Notes under the pieces: generated by a model | What the model was told of the DNA's origin: nothing | Database searches by the model: none | The model's input: only the letters and a program-made list of their open reading frames with translations | Assembly (NCBI RefSeq): GCF_015595025.1 | Contig: NZ_JADNRL010000003.1 | Coordinates: 59,324 to 115,820 of the forward strand | Direction: 5' to 3' | Source: Halomonas sp. KAO | Lineage (GTDB): Bacteria > Pseudomonadota > Gammaproteobacteria > Pseudomonadales > Halomonadaceae | DNA length: 56,497 bases | Shown: piece by piece, positions 34,298 to 44,200 of the stretch | How the letters are laid out: each line of letters starts with the position of its first letter | Position numbering within the stretch: position 1 is the first letter of the stretch | Made by a program: the position numbers and the translations under genes

Positions 34298-34378
34298 GTG
34301 TGCCGTGAAGACGAGACGTATATTACTGATTCCCCTCCCCTTCGTCAACCCCTTTTATGCCTTGCTCTAGAAACTCAA

Positions 34379-34475
34379 ACCGTAAGCCAGGATGACGCCA
34401 CCGGAATAACCGGTGGCGTCGATTCTTAGCGCTTACGGCGCCGGGCGAAGCCCGGTTCAGCTCCCCAGGGGGTTA
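34379..34475. repeat. Dispersed palindromic element, copy 2
   Basis: CGTAAGCCAGGATG, then a perfect 11-bp stem (GACGCCACCGG/CCGGTGGCGTC, 34394-34420, loop AATAA), then TTCTTAGCGCTTACGGC, then the mini-hairpin CCGGGCGAAGCCCGG, then CAGCTCC. Order and several exact blocks match copy 1 at 6081-6177. It sits immediately after gltX; the 11-bp stem may act as a gltX 3' hairpin. Confidence 0.7.
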
Positions 34476-35951
34476 CAGCTCTCTGTATTCCTTCTCGAAG
34501 CGCTTGGCCTGCTTCTTGGAGACGCCCCCCAGCACCGCGATGGCGTGACGCAGACGCGCCCGGGTCATGTCGGAGCCCAGTATCGCCATGGCGTCCATGA
34601 CCGAGGTGCTGGCACTCGAGCCCGTGATGGCAATGAAGACCGGCGCCAGCAGGTCCTTCATCTTCATCTCGAAGTGCGCTGAGAGCGCCTTCACCTCGCC
34701 AAGCAGCGCCTCCTTGTTCCAGGCTGGCAGGACCTCGAAGCGCCACACCAGGAACTGCAGCAGCTTGACCAGGTCCTCGCGGCCCAGCTTGACGGCGTCG
34801 AAGCTGGTCTCGCTGATCGCCGGCACACCGGAGAAGAAGTGGCCGGCCAGGGGGGCGACCTCGGAAAATGTCTCGACCCGCGGGCGCACCTGGGGCAGGA
34901 TCTCCTTCACGTACTGTTCGTTGAAGGCCCACTCCATCAGCGCCTTGAGGAACCCCTCGTCGTCGAGATCCTCACGAATATAGAGGCCGTTGAGCCAGGT
35001 CAGCTTTTCCAGGTCAAAGACCGGCCCGCCCAGCGAGACCCGCTGGATATCGAAGTGGGCCATCATCTCATCGAGGCTGAACTTCTCACGCTCGTCGGGC
35101 ATCGACCAGCCCATGCGGCCCAGGTAGTTGGTCACCGCCTGGGGCAGATAGCCCATGCGCCGATAGTAGTTGATCGATGTCGGATTCTTGCGCTTGGAGA
35201 GCTTCGACTTGTCCGGATTGCGCAGCAGCGGCATATGGCAAAGCTCCGGCATCTCCCAGCCGAAGTACTCGTAGAGCAGCTGATGCTTGGGCGCCGAGTT
35301 GATCCACTCCTCACCCCGCAGCACATGGGTGATGCCCATCAGGTGGTCGTCGACCACGTTGGCCAGATGGTAGGTGGGCATGCCATCGGACTTGAGCAGA
35401 ATCTGGGCATCGACCTGAGCCCAATCCACCTCGATGGTGCCGCGCAGCATGTCCTGAATGACGCAGGTGCCGTTTGCCGGCACCTGCATGCGCACGACAT
35501 GGGGCCAGCCCTCGTTCTCCCGACGCGCCTGCTCGTCGGCGGGCAGGGCAAGATCGGCGGGCTTGAGCGCCAGGTGCATGCCGGCGGCCTTGCGCGACTC
35601 ACGCAGCTCATCGAGCTCCTCGCTGGTGCGGTAGCACTTGAAGGCATGACCCGACTCGATCAGCTGGCGGGCGTGCTCGGCATAGATATCACCACGCTCG
35701 CTCTGACGGTAGGGCCCATGGGGGCCTCCCACATCGGGCCCCTCATCCCACTCGACGCCCAGCCAGCGCAACGAGTCGAGGATCATCTGCTCAGACTCCG
35801 CGGTGGAGCGCACGCGATCGGTGTCCTCGATGCGCAGGATGAACTGTCCACCGTGCTGGCGAGCGAAGCAGAGATTGAACAGGGCGATGTAGGCGGTGCC
35901 GACGTGAGGATCGCCGGTCGGTGACGGCGCGATACGCGTGCGTACGGTCAT
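34473..35951 (-). CDS. gltX: Glutamate-tRNA ligase
   Basis: 492 residues. Class I synthetase motifs: the HIGH-like [18 protein letters not shown] and the KMSKS-like [28 protein letters not shown] is the GluRS signature. The C-terminal helical anticodon-binding domain ends [20 protein letters not shown]. It attaches glutamate to tRNA-Glu. A tRNA-Ala and a tRNA-Glu lie directly downstream on the same strand, so synthetase and cognate tRNA could share a primary transcript. Confidence 0.97.
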   Translation of the reverse strand: MTVRTRIAPSPTGDPHVGTAYIALFNLCFARQHGGQFILRIEDTDRVRSTAESEQMILDSLRWLGVEWDEGPDVGGPHGPYRQSERGDIYAEHARQLIESGHAFKCYRTSEELDELRESRKAAGMHLALKPADLALPADEQARRENEGWPHVVRMQVPANGTCVIQDMLRGTIEVDWAQVDAQILLKSDGMPTYHLANVVDDHLMGITHVLRGEEWINSAPKHQLLYEYFGWEMPELCHMPLLRNPDKSKLSKRKNPTSINYYRRMGYLPQAVTNYLGRMGWSMPDEREKFSLDEMMAHFDIQRVSLGGPVFDLEKLTWLNGLYIREDLDDEGFLKALMEWAFNEQYVKEILPQVRPRVETFSEVAPLAGHFFSGVPAISETSFDAVKLGREDLVKLLQFLVWRFEVLPAWNKEALLGEVKALSAHFEMKMKDLLAPVFIAITGSSASTSVMDAMAILGSDMTRARLRHAIAVLGGVSKKQAKRFEKEYREL

Positions 35952-36095
35952 GTCGTTGCGGTGTCCCGGATCCGAGGGTGGGTGGATGAGTGAGTGCTCG
36001 CATTATACGCACCTGCCGACGCCTCGGCAGCCGTGGCCCGGGAATCATCGGCGGGATCAGGGGTCCATGTCTGGCAACCCGACGAGGAGCCCCGC

Positions 36096-36836
36096 ATGCT
36101 GCCCACCCTTCCCCCAGGTTTCACTGCCCTGGTCACCGGCGCCTCCGGCGGCATCGGCGGCGCGCTGGTCGAGGCGCTGCTGGCAGACCCACGCCCGGGG
36201 CGGGTGATCGCCGTCGGCCGCTGCCCGCCCGCCATGGATGACCCTCGCCATGAGGCGCTGGCCACCGACCTCACTCGTGAAGAGGGCTACCAGGCACTGA
36301 CGGAGCGGATGGGGGAGGGTCCACTGCATCTGCTGTTCAATGCCATCGGCACCCTGCACGATGCCAATCTGGGGATCCACCCGGAAAAGAAGCTGGATGA
36401 TCTGGACCCCACGAGCCTGACGCATCTGTTTCACGTCAACGCTGTGGCACCCTCCCTTCTGCTCCAGGCCCTGCAGCCCAACCTGAAGGGGAAGCACACC
36501 GCGCTGGTGGCAAGCCTCTCGGCGCGGGTAGGCTCCATCGGCGACAACCGGCTGGGTGGCTGGTACGCCTACCGTGCCAGCAAGGCGGCCCACAATATGC
36601 TGATGCGGACCGCCGTCATCGAGCTCAAGCGCCTGAACCCAGAACTGGCGGTAGTCTGCCTGCACCCCGGCACCACCGACACCGGCCTCTCGCGCCCCTT
36701 CCAGGCCCGGGTGCCCGCCGAGCAGTTGCTGTCTCCGAGCTTCGTTGCCTCACGCCTGCTGACGGTACTTGGCGAGTGCGGCCCGGAGTCCAGCGGCAGT
36801 TTTCTCGACTGGGCAGGCAAGCCCGTCCCCTGGTAA
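36096..36836 (+). CDS. Short-chain dehydrogenase/reductase (CsgA-like)
   Basis: 246 residues from ATG 36096, which has a GAGGAG ribosome site; longer readings enter the gltX promoter region. The NAD(P) motif is ALVTGASGGIGGALVEALL. The catalytic Tyr-Lys pair is in WYAYRASKAAHNMLMRT, and ALVASLSARVGSIGDN holds the catalytic serine. LHPGTTDTGLSRPFQARVP is the C-terminal signature of the C-factor/YciK-like SDR group. The substrate is unknown. It is divergent from gltX and convergent with the lipoprotein gene. Confidence 0.9.
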   Translation: MLPTLPPGFTALVTGASGGIGGALVEALLADPRPGRVIAVGRCPPAMDDPRHEALATDLTREEGYQALTERMGEGPLHLLFNAIGTLHDANLGIHPEKKLDDLDPTSLTHLFHVNAVAPSLLLQALQPNLKGKHTALVASLSARVGSIGDNRLGGWYAYRASKAAHNMLMRTAVIELKRLNPELAVVCLHPGTTDTGLSRPFQARVPAEQLLSPSFVASRLLTVLGECGPESSGSFLDWAGKPVPW

Positions 36837-36848
36837 CGACCGACGGGG

Positions 36849-37463
36849 CTACTCGACCCGGATCACCTCTACCTGATCGTGGGTGCGCCGTGTCTCGCTC
36901 CCCACCAGGAAACGCTGGCGATAGCGGGCCACCTGCCCCAGGCCGTGCGGCGACTGCTGAACCAGAGGCCCGCTGAGATGCTCATTCTCCTCACCCAGGC
37001 GTTCACGCACCGAACGCGGCTGGACGCTGCCCTCCTGAACATCGACCGTAACGCGATAGCCACCATCCGGCAGCCCACTGCCGGGACCGAAGGGGCCTGC
37101 CACAAAGCCCCCCTCCGCCACCGACACACGCTCCCGCCAGCGCACCCCGCTGAGCTCGCGCTCCACGATCACCTGCAGGCGGGTCGCCTGGGGCAGGTTG
37201 GTCTCGCCCTCCACCGTCAGGCGCCGGTCGCTTTCCAGTCGGGAGCTCAACTCGAACATCACCGGCTCATCGAAGGGCGGCACCTCGGGCGCCTCCTCGG
37301 TAGAGGCCGGCTCACTGCTCTCGGTGGCCACGCTCATCTCATCGTCCGTCGTCCTGTCGGCGGCCGTCTCGGTAGACTCCGACGGCGACGTCTCCTCGCC
37401 GCCACAGCCGGCCAGCATGACCGCCAGCACCAACGGGACTGCCGCGTACAGCGCCCTTGTCAT
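36849..37463 (-). CDS. Putative lipoprotein of unknown function
   Basis: 204 residues. A type II signal peptide with lipobox LAGC (Cys20) is clear. Residues 21-66 are Ser/Thr/Glu-rich and low-complexity, a probable surface linker. The rest predicts a beta-sandwich (RLTVEGETNLPQATRLQVIV, SVAEGGFVAGPFGPGSGLP, GGYRVTVDVQEGSVQP). The sequence IVERELSGVRWRERVSV and the conserved-looking C-terminus TRRTHDQVEVIRVE give no family I recognise. Probably attached to a cell-envelope membrane. Convergent with the SDR and divergent from dusA. Confidence 0.82.
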   Translation of the reverse strand: MTRALYAAVPLVLAVMLAGCGGEETSPSESTETAADRTTDDEMSVATESSEPASTEEAPEVPPFDEPVMFELSSRLESDRRLTVEGETNLPQATRLQVIVERELSGVRWRERVSVAEGGFVAGPFGPGSGLPDGGYRVTVDVQEGSVQPRSVRERLGEENEHLSGPLVQQSPHGLGQVARYRQRFLVGSETRRTHDQVEVIRVE

Positions 37464-37588
37464 CCACTATTCTCCAAACAGCATCATCAACCTTCAGGCT
37501 ACCACCGCTCGGGGTCGGCGTCGCCCACCCCTCGGCCTGACGCCCGCGGGCTGGTAGAATACGTCCTCCTCCACGCCTGACCTCCGTG

Positions 37589-38593
37589 ATGCCGATGCCC
37601 CAGCTTGACCGCACCTTCTCCGTGGCCCCCATGATGGAATGGACGACCCGCGACTACCGCGCGTTCGCCAGGACCCTCACCCGCCACGCCCTGCTCTATA
37701 CCGAGATGGTCACGACCGGCGCCATTCTCCATGGCAGCCCCCGCGAGCGCTTCCTGGGGTTCGACGAGGTCGAGCACCCGCTCGCCCTGCAGCTTGGCGG
37801 CAGCGACCCTGGCGCGCTCGCCGAGTGCGCGGCCATCGCCGAGGCGTGGGGCTATGACGAGGTCAACCTCAACGTCGGCTGCCCCAGCGACCGGGTCCAG
37901 AACAACCTGATCGGCGCCTGCCTGATGGGGCACCCCCAGAAGGTCGCCGCGGCGATCAAGGCCATGCGCGAGGCGGTATCCATTCCGGTCACGGTCAAGT
38001 GCCGCATCGGCATCGACGACCAGGACGAGGATGCCGACCTCTCGCGCTTTATCGATACCGTTGCCGACGCCGGCTGTGACACCTTTATCGTGCATGCGCG
38101 CAAGGCATGGCTGGAGGGCCTCTCCCCCAAGGAGAATCGTGACGTGCCCCCGCTCAACTACCCCCGGGTGCATCGTCTCAAGGCGAGCCGCCCCGAGCTG
38201 CATATCGGCATCAACGGCGGCCTCAAGACGCTCGACGCCTGCCAGGAGCAGCTCGAGTTAGTCGACAGCGTGATGGTGGGTCGCGAGGCCTACCAGAACC
38301 CCTGGCTGCTCGCCGGCGTCGACCAGGCGCTCTACGGCGTCCCCGGACCGGCAGCCAGCCGCCATGCCGCGGCCCGCGCCCTGCGCCCCTATATCGCTCG
38401 CCGCCTCGCGGAGGGGGCCAGGCTTAACCATCTGACTCGCCACCTGCTGGGACTCTTCCAGGGCCAGCCGGGCGGGCGCAAGTTCCGCCGCCACCTGTCG
38501 GAGAATGCCCATCGCGAGGGTGCCGGCCTGGAAGTGTTCGATGATGCCCTGGGCCTGGTCGCCGAGCGCGAGACGCCCGCCGCCGTGGCCTGA
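37589..38593 (+). CDS. dusA: tRNA-dihydrouridine(20/20a) synthase
   Basis: 334 residues from ATG 37589 (ATG 37595 is also possible). The FMN-binding TIM barrel starts FSVAPMMEWTTRDYRAFART; the catalytic cysteine is in VNLNVGCPSDRVQNNLIGAC; and VHARKAWLEGLSPKENRDVP is characteristic of DusA rather than DusB or DusC. MVGREAYQNPWLLAGVD closes the barrel. It reduces uridine 20/20a in the tRNA D-loop with NADPH. Confidence 0.95.
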   Translation: MPMPQLDRTFSVAPMMEWTTRDYRAFARTLTRHALLYTEMVTTGAILHGSPRERFLGFDEVEHPLALQLGGSDPGALAECAAIAEAWGYDEVNLNVGCPSDRVQNNLIGACLMGHPQKVAAAIKAMREAVSIPVTVKCRIGIDDQDEDADLSRFIDTVADAGCDTFIVHARKAWLEGLSPKENRDVPPLNYPRVHRLKASRPELHIGINGGLKTLDACQEQLELVDSVMVGREAYQNPWLLAGVDQALYGVPGPAASRHAAARALRPYIARRLAEGARLNHLTRHLLGLFQGQPGGRKFRRHLSENAHREGAGLEVFDDALGLVAERETPAAVA

Positions 38594-38611
38594 GGCCGCT
38601 CGGCACACTCT

Positions 38612-39643
38612 TCAATACAGCGGGTCGGGGGGCGGTTCCAGGCTGGAGTGAAACCCTTCGACCGCGCTCTGGGCCTCCTCGATGGCATCGAAGCGGGCGA
38701 TATGAAAGAGTGCCTCGCCCTCGTTGGCCAGTGGCAGGCGACTCATGCCGATCACGATACCGTCCGCCATGGCCAGCACCTCCCCTTCCGCGTTGCCGAA
38801 GGGATCGGCCACCCGGCCCAGCACTTCGCCCCTGGCCACCCGCGCCCCCAGGCGTACCCTGGGGCGCAGGATTCCATCGATGGGGGCTCTCGCCCAGCTT
38901 GAGCCATTGGCCACCTCGGCGGCCGGAGGCTCACGGCGGCGATGCTCCCCGCTCAGCATGCCCAGGCGACGCATCACCCGGAGCACCCCGCGCACCCCGG
39001 GGGTGATCGCCCATTCGTCGAAACGCAGCGCCTCGCCGGCCTCATAGGTCAGCACCGGTATCCCGCGATTCTGGGCATAGTGACGCAGGCTCCCCTCGCG
39101 CAGCTCGGCATTGAGGATCACCGGCGCCCCGAAGGCATTGGCCATGCGCTCGGTCTCCCCGCCCGCTACCAGCTGGGCGCGAATCTGGGGCAGGTTGGTA
39201 CGATGGATCGCTCCGGTATGCAGATCGACGATATGTGTCGCCTGATCGACGATCGCCTCGCGAAACAGCGCCGCCATGCGCCCACCCAGGGAGCCCGACT
39301 CGCTGCCCGGAAAGCAGCGGTTGAGGTCGCGGCGGTCAGGCAGATAACGGCTGTTCTGCACGAAGCCGAAGACATTGACGATCGGCACGGCGATCAGGGT
39401 CCCACGCAGGCCCTGCAGCTGCCTGGAGCGCAGCAGACGACGCACGATCTCCACGCCATTGATCTCGTCACCGTGAATGCCGCCGCATACCAGCAGGGTC
39501 GGTCCCGCCTGGCGACCATGGACCACCTCCACGGGAATGGAGAGCGGGGCGTGGGTGTACAGGCGCGCGGCGGGCACGTCGACCTGGGTACGACTGCCCG
39601 GCGCGATGGCGACACCGGCAAGGTCGAAGGGGGCTCGAGGCAT
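38612..39643 (-). CDS. Succinylglutamate desuccinylase/aspartoacylase family deacylase
   Basis: 343 residues. Zinc-binding His and Glu are in CGGIHGDEINGVEIVRRLL, with the third ligand in HIVDLHTGAIHRTNLPQIRA. DRRDLNRCFPGSESGSLGGR is a family signature. The C-terminal barrel-like domain (GILRPRVRLGARVARGEVLG) resembles the lipoyl-like domain seen in many aspartoacylase-type proteins. It probably removes an acyl group from an N-acyl amino acid or amine; ectoine-derivative turnover (DoeB-type) is a tempting link in halophiles, but no ectoine genes are in the window. Confidence 0.88.
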   Translation of the reverse strand: MPRAPFDLAGVAIAPGSRTQVDVPAARLYTHAPLSIPVEVVHGRQAGPTLLVCGGIHGDEINGVEIVRRLLRSRQLQGLRGTLIAVPIVNVFGFVQNSRYLPDRRDLNRCFPGSESGSLGGRMAALFREAIVDQATHIVDLHTGAIHRTNLPQIRAQLVAGGETERMANAFGAPVILNAELREGSLRHYAQNRGIPVLTYEAGEALRFDEWAITPGVRGVLRVMRRLGMLSGEHRRREPPAAEVANGSSWARAPIDGILRPRVRLGARVARGEVLGRVADPFGNAEGEVLAMADGIVIGMSRLPLANEGEALFHIARFDAIEEAQSAVEGFHSSLEPPPDPLY

Positions 39644-39715
39644 GGGAACTCCTGCGGCAGAGGTGCCGATCCTGGCGCCCTTTTATACGGCAGTGCGCGG
39701 CGAAAGACGAGCATC

Positions 39716-39741
39716 GTGACATACAGGAATGAATGTAAATC
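39716..39741. promoter_or_regulatory. AcrR-box-like operator upstream of the TetR gene
   Basis: Runs from GTGACATAC through GAATGAATGTAAATC. The reverse complement (TTTACATTCATTCCTGTATG) matches the sites before the adaptor and outer-membrane factor genes and resembles the E. coli AcrR box, which carries TACATACA/TGTATGTA arms. About 50 bp before the tetR ATG, next to TAGAAT (39755-39760). Confidence 0.65.
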
Positions 39742-39791
39742 TTGGACGCATCGGATAGAATGAAGGTATCCACTTCTCACGAGACCTGACC

Positions 39792-40406
39792 ATGGCTCGA
39801 CGCACCAAGGCCGAGGCCGCCGCGACTCGCGAGGCCCTGCTCGACGCTGCCGAAGAGGTCTTCCTCGAAAAGGGTGTCGCACGCACCTCCCTGGAGCAGA
39901 TTGCCCGCCACGCCGGCATGACCCGGGGTGCCGTCTACTGGCACTTCAAGAACAAGGCGGACCTCTTCCAGGCCATGCTGTGCCGGGTACGCATGCCCTT
40001 CCAGGAGCTGATCGCGGAGATTGCCGATCCGAGCCTGGTGGAGCGTCCCCTGGAGGCCATTCGCCTGGCCATCCAGAACGGCTTCGAACGCCTCGAACAA
40101 CCCCGCTATCGGCGCGTACATGCCATCCTGGTCCATCACTGCGAGGTGTTCGGCGATATCGACCCGCTGGCCATGCAGAATGAGATGACCGACGAGGCCC
40201 GCGAGGCCCTGACCGACTACTTCACCTGCGCGGCACGCCTGAAGCAGTTGCGTGAAGACCTCTCCCCCGATATCGCCGCCGAACTGATGCTGGCGCTGCT
40301 CGGTGGACTCTTCCATGACTGGTTGCGCAACCACGAGCGCTTCTCGATCGCGATCAAGGGCAGCGAGCTGGTGGCTCTCCAGCTCGAGCTGATGCGCCGG
40401 CCCTAG
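39792..40406 (+). CDS. TetR family repressor, AcrR/TtgR-like
   Basis: 204 residues, close to AcrR (215) and TtgR (210). The N-terminal HTH is VARTSLEQIARHAGMTRGAV followed by YWHFKNKADLFQAML, which matches the AcrR/TtgR subgroup closely. The helical ligand-binding domain follows (VHHCEVFGDIDPLAMQNEM). In this group hydrophobic drugs bind the repressor and release the pump operon. AcrR-box-like sites lie before this gene, before the efflux adaptor gene and before the outer-membrane factor gene. The stop shares a CTAG tetranucleotide with the convergent OB-fold gene. Confidence 0.9.
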   Translation: MARRTKAEAAATREALLDAAEEVFLEKGVARTSLEQIARHAGMTRGAVYWHFKNKADLFQAMLCRVRMPFQELIAEIADPSLVERPLEAIRLAIQNGFERLEQPRYRRVHAILVHHCEVFGDIDPLAMQNEMTDEAREALTDYFTCAARLKQLREDLSPDIAAELMLALLGGLFHDWLRNHERFSIAIKGSELVALQLELMRRP

Positions 40407-41074
40407 GCCGCCGTGGCCGAGCGTCGCCCACCCAGCCGCAGCCGCCTGAGGTGAGCGCGGGCCTCGCGAAACTCTCCATCCTCGACACTGCGATAGGTGC
40501 CCTCCTCAACCAGGTACTTCACCAGTACCCGCCGTTCGCCGGCCCGGGGCATGCTGCCTGCCTTGCCCTGCAGGCGCACTTCGCACTGGGGATCGTCGAG
40601 CAGGATCGCACTGGCCACCCCCTCGGCATCCGGCGCCGAGCGCACCTCGACAAGCTCACCCAGCAGGCAGCGCCGATGGCTATGCGAGTAGCGGTGAAAC
40701 CAGCGCCTCATCGAGTGGCAGAGTGCCGCGGCGAGCGGTGAGGCGACCGCGAAGGCCCCCCACAGCACCACGATCCCCAGCGGGACCCGGAACAGCCCCA
40801 GCGCCAACCAGCGCAGCGCCACGAGCTCCACCGTCAGGGTGATGGCCGCCGCCAGCCCCAGCAGCACCGAGAGTGAGACGCTGGCCGGCACGCCCACAAA
40901 GCCAAGGGCGACCAGCGAGCTGGCCAGATAATCACCCTTCAGGCTGTCATGCTCGAACAGCTCCAGCGGTGCCAGACGCAGCGCCACCAGCACCCAGTAG
41001 AGCAGCAGGAGCGGTATCAGCACACTGAACACCACTACCGGAAAGCTCAGCGCAACTCCCATGACGAACTCCAT
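40403..41074 (-). CDS. Membrane protein with C-terminal OB-fold (YqiJ/DUF1449-like)
   Basis: 223 residues from the ATG at 41072-41074, selected for the GGGAGGTGACC ribosome site; an ORF extension of 56 residues has no hydrophobic start. Membrane helices: VALSFPVVVFSVLIPLLLLY, ALGFVGVPASVSLSVLLGLA and PLGIVVLWGAFAVASPLAAA. After the basic HRYSHSHRRCLLGEL the soluble C-terminus (GELVEVRSAPDAEGVASAIL, VLVKYLVEEGTYRSVEDGEF) looks like the OB-fold of YqiJ, which in enterics sits beside the flotillin YqiK. No flotillin gene is adjacent. Function unknown. Confidence 0.8.
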   Translation of the reverse strand: MEFVMGVALSFPVVVFSVLIPLLLLYWVLVALRLAPLELFEHDSLKGDYLASSLVALGFVGVPASVSLSVLLGLAAAITLTVELVALRWLALGLFRVPLGIVVLWGAFAVASPLAAALCHSMRRWFHRYSHSHRRCLLGELVEVRSAPDAEGVASAILLDDPQCEVRLQGKAGSMPRAGERRVLVKYLVEEGTYRSVEDGEFREARAHLRRLRLGGRRSATAA

Positions 41075-41226
41075 GGTCACCTCCCCGACACTACTTAGCC
41101 AACGAATGGGACCCTGGTAATCACTATAGCCTCTCCTCCCGGACGAAGGCCAAGGAGCGGCAGCACGGTCAGGTAGCCCACAGGTAGCACAGTGAGCCTC
41201 ATCGGAGTGAGCTGCTTCCCGGAAAG

Positions 41227-41258
41227 ACAAGGGGCGCCTCATAAGAGGCGCCCCTTGT
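41227..41258 (-). terminator. Terminator after the RND pump gene
   Basis: ACAAGGGGCGCCTC-ATAA-GAGGCGCCCCTTGT, perfect 14-bp arms, 25 bp past the pump stop; it separates the efflux operon from the OB-fold gene. Confidence 0.88.
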
Positions 41259-41283
41259 AACAGCCGGCCGAGTCAGGCGATGA

Positions 41284-44200
41284 CTAGCCCTGCTCGGACC
41301 CTGCGGCCTGACGCGGCGCCTCCTTGCCGCGCAGCTTGCGTCCCAGCCAGTCGGAGACCGAGGCGATCATGGCGTAGAAGCTGGGAATGAAGAAGCTCCC
41401 CAGCACCGCGACCGACGCCATGCCCACCGCCACCGTGGTGCCGATATGGTGGCTGCTGACATCACTCGCCCCGCTGGCCAGGGCCAGCGGCAGGGTGCCG
41501 AAGATAAAGGCCAGCGAGGTCATCACGATCGGCCGGAAGCGCAGCTCCGCCGCGCTGATGGCCGCCTCGCGGATCGTCTTGCCCAACTCCTTGCGCTGCA
41601 GCTCGGCGAACTCGACGATCAGGATGGCGTTCTTGGCCGCAAGGCCAACCACCACCAGCATGCCGATCTCCACATAGACACTGGTATCCAGCCCGCGCAG
41701 CGCAATGCCGCCGATCCCTCCCAGGAAGGCGAAGGGGGTGGCGGTCAACACCGCCAGCGGCAGCGACCAACTCTCGTATTGGGCGGCCAGGATCAGGAAT
41801 ACCATCAGCAGGCCGAAGATGATTGCCAGGCTGGCGGCACTGCCCATCTGGCTCTCCTGGTAGGCGGTACCGGTCCAGCCCATGCCCCAGTTGCTGCCCA
41901 GGGTCTCGTCGACAATCTCCTCCATGGCGGTGATCGCCTGGGTTGAGCTGTAGCCCGGCGCCGGGCCACCCTGGAACTGTGCCCCCAGATAGACGCCGAA
42001 TCGCGATACCGCGGTGGGCTTGGCCTGGCGCTCCAGGGTCACGAACTCCGAGAGTGGAATGCGCTCGCCACTGCCGCCGCGCACGAAAACGTTGTTGAGG
42101 TCGTCCGGTGTCTTGCGGAACTCATCCTCATTCTGCAGGTAGACCTGGAAGTTGCGGTTCTGATAGCTGAAGAAGTTGACGAAGCCATTACCGAAGGTGT
42201 TCGACAAGGTTGCGTTGAGCTCGCTCAGCGGCACGCCGTAGCTCAACGCCTTCTGCTGGTCGATCTCGGCACGATACCCCGGCACATTGACGTTGAAGGT
42301 GGAAAAGACACGCTGCAGCGCCGGATGCTCGCTTGCCGCCTGCATCACCTTGCGCGACGCCTGGAAGAGCTCCTGGGATGTAGCTCCTTCAAAGGATTGC
42401 AGATAGCCGGTGAAGCCGCCGGTAGTAGAGAGCCCCATGATCGGCGGCACGTTGAAGGCCATCGCCGAGCCCCCCGGAACCTGGGCGCCCAGCTGCATGA
42501 TACGCCCCACCAGCTCATCCGCGGTCAGCGTCCGCTCGTCCCAGGGCAGCATGTTGATGAACATCACCCCGCGGGCGGAGTTCACCGAGCTGGCCAAGAT
42601 ATCGTAGCCGGCCACGGCGGAGCTGTACTCTACTCCCTCGATCTCCTCGATGCGGCTGCTCAGCTCGGCCATATAGGATTGGGTGCGTGCCAGAGAGGCG
42701 GAGTCCGGCAACTGCACACTGGCCAGCACCACCCCCTGATCGGTCTCAGGCACCAGGGTCGAGGGGGTGACCTGGTAGAGCCACCAGGAGCCACCGATCA
42801 CGACCGCGGTTAGAAGCAGCGCCAGTCCCCAGAAACGCACCAGCACCTTGACCACCCACATATAGACCGAGGTGATACCGGCGAACAGGCTATCGAACAG
42901 GCGCAGCGGCGTGTTCACAGCGCGCATCAGCTTGGACTCGCCTAGCTGCGCCTTGTGCTTGATGAACACCGCCGACAGGGCCGGGGTGAAGGTCAGCGCC
43001 ATCAGCGCCGAGAAGGCCACCGAGATCGCCACGGTCAGGGCAAACTGCTGATAGATCTGGCCGGTGAAGCCGCCCAGAAAGGCCACCGGCACGAATACCG
43101 CGGCCATGATCAAGGAGGTGGCAATGACCGGGCCACCCACCTCCTTCATGGCACGCACGGTGGCCTGGGTGACCGTGATCTCCTCATCCTCGCCCAGCAC
43201 CCGCTCGACGTTTTCCACCACCAGGATGGCATCGTCCACCACGATGCCGATGGCGAGCACCAGCGCGAACAGGGTCAGCAGGTTGATCGAGAAGCCGAAC
43301 ATGTAGAAGCCGGCAAAGGTCGCCAGTACCGACACCGGCACCACCGACATGGCAATCACCGTGAAGCGCCAGTTCTGCAGGAAGATGAACAGGATTACCC
43401 CGACGATCAAGAAGGCCTCGATAAACACCTTGGTCACGGTATCGACGGAGGCGCCGATAAACAGCGTGGTGTCGTACGGCACCACATGCTCCAGTCCCGG
43501 TGGGAAGCGTCCAGCCAGCTCGGTCATGGTGTCGTTCACTGCCTGGGCGGTCTCGAGGGCATTGGCGCCGGGCTGCTGGTTGATGATGATCGGCGTCATG
43601 GTGCCGCCGTTGAGTCGGGCATCAACCCCGTAGAAGGAGGCCCCCAGCTCGATGCGTGCCACGTCGCTGAGACGCAGCGACGAACCATCCGGATTAGTGC
43701 GCAGAAAAATCTCGCGGAAGTCATTGACGTCGTTGAGCCGTCCTCCCGCGGTGATGGTGTATGTGAAGGCCCGCGGTTCGCTCTGCGGTGTGCCGGCCAG
43801 GCTGCCCGCCGGCACCTCGGTGTTCTGGGCACGAATCGCCGCGGCCACCTCGGTGGGGGTCAGATCGTACTGGGCCAGCTTGTCCGGATCCATCCAGATG
43901 CGCATGGCAAACTCGCCTCCCCCCAGCACCGAGGCATCCCCCACGCCGGGCACCTGGCGCAGCTCGTCGAGGATGTTGAGGGTGGCGTAGTTCTGCATGA
44001 ACACCTTGTCGTAGTCACCCTGCGGCGAGGTCAGCGCAACCAGCATCAAAATCGAGCTGGAGCGCAACTCAACGGTCACACCCTGGGCCTGCACCGCCTC
44101 GGGTAGCTGCGAGAGCGCCCCCTGCACCCGATTGTTGACGTTGATGGTGTTGATATCGCCTTCGGTGCCGATATTGAAGGCCACGTTGAGGCTCATGGAG

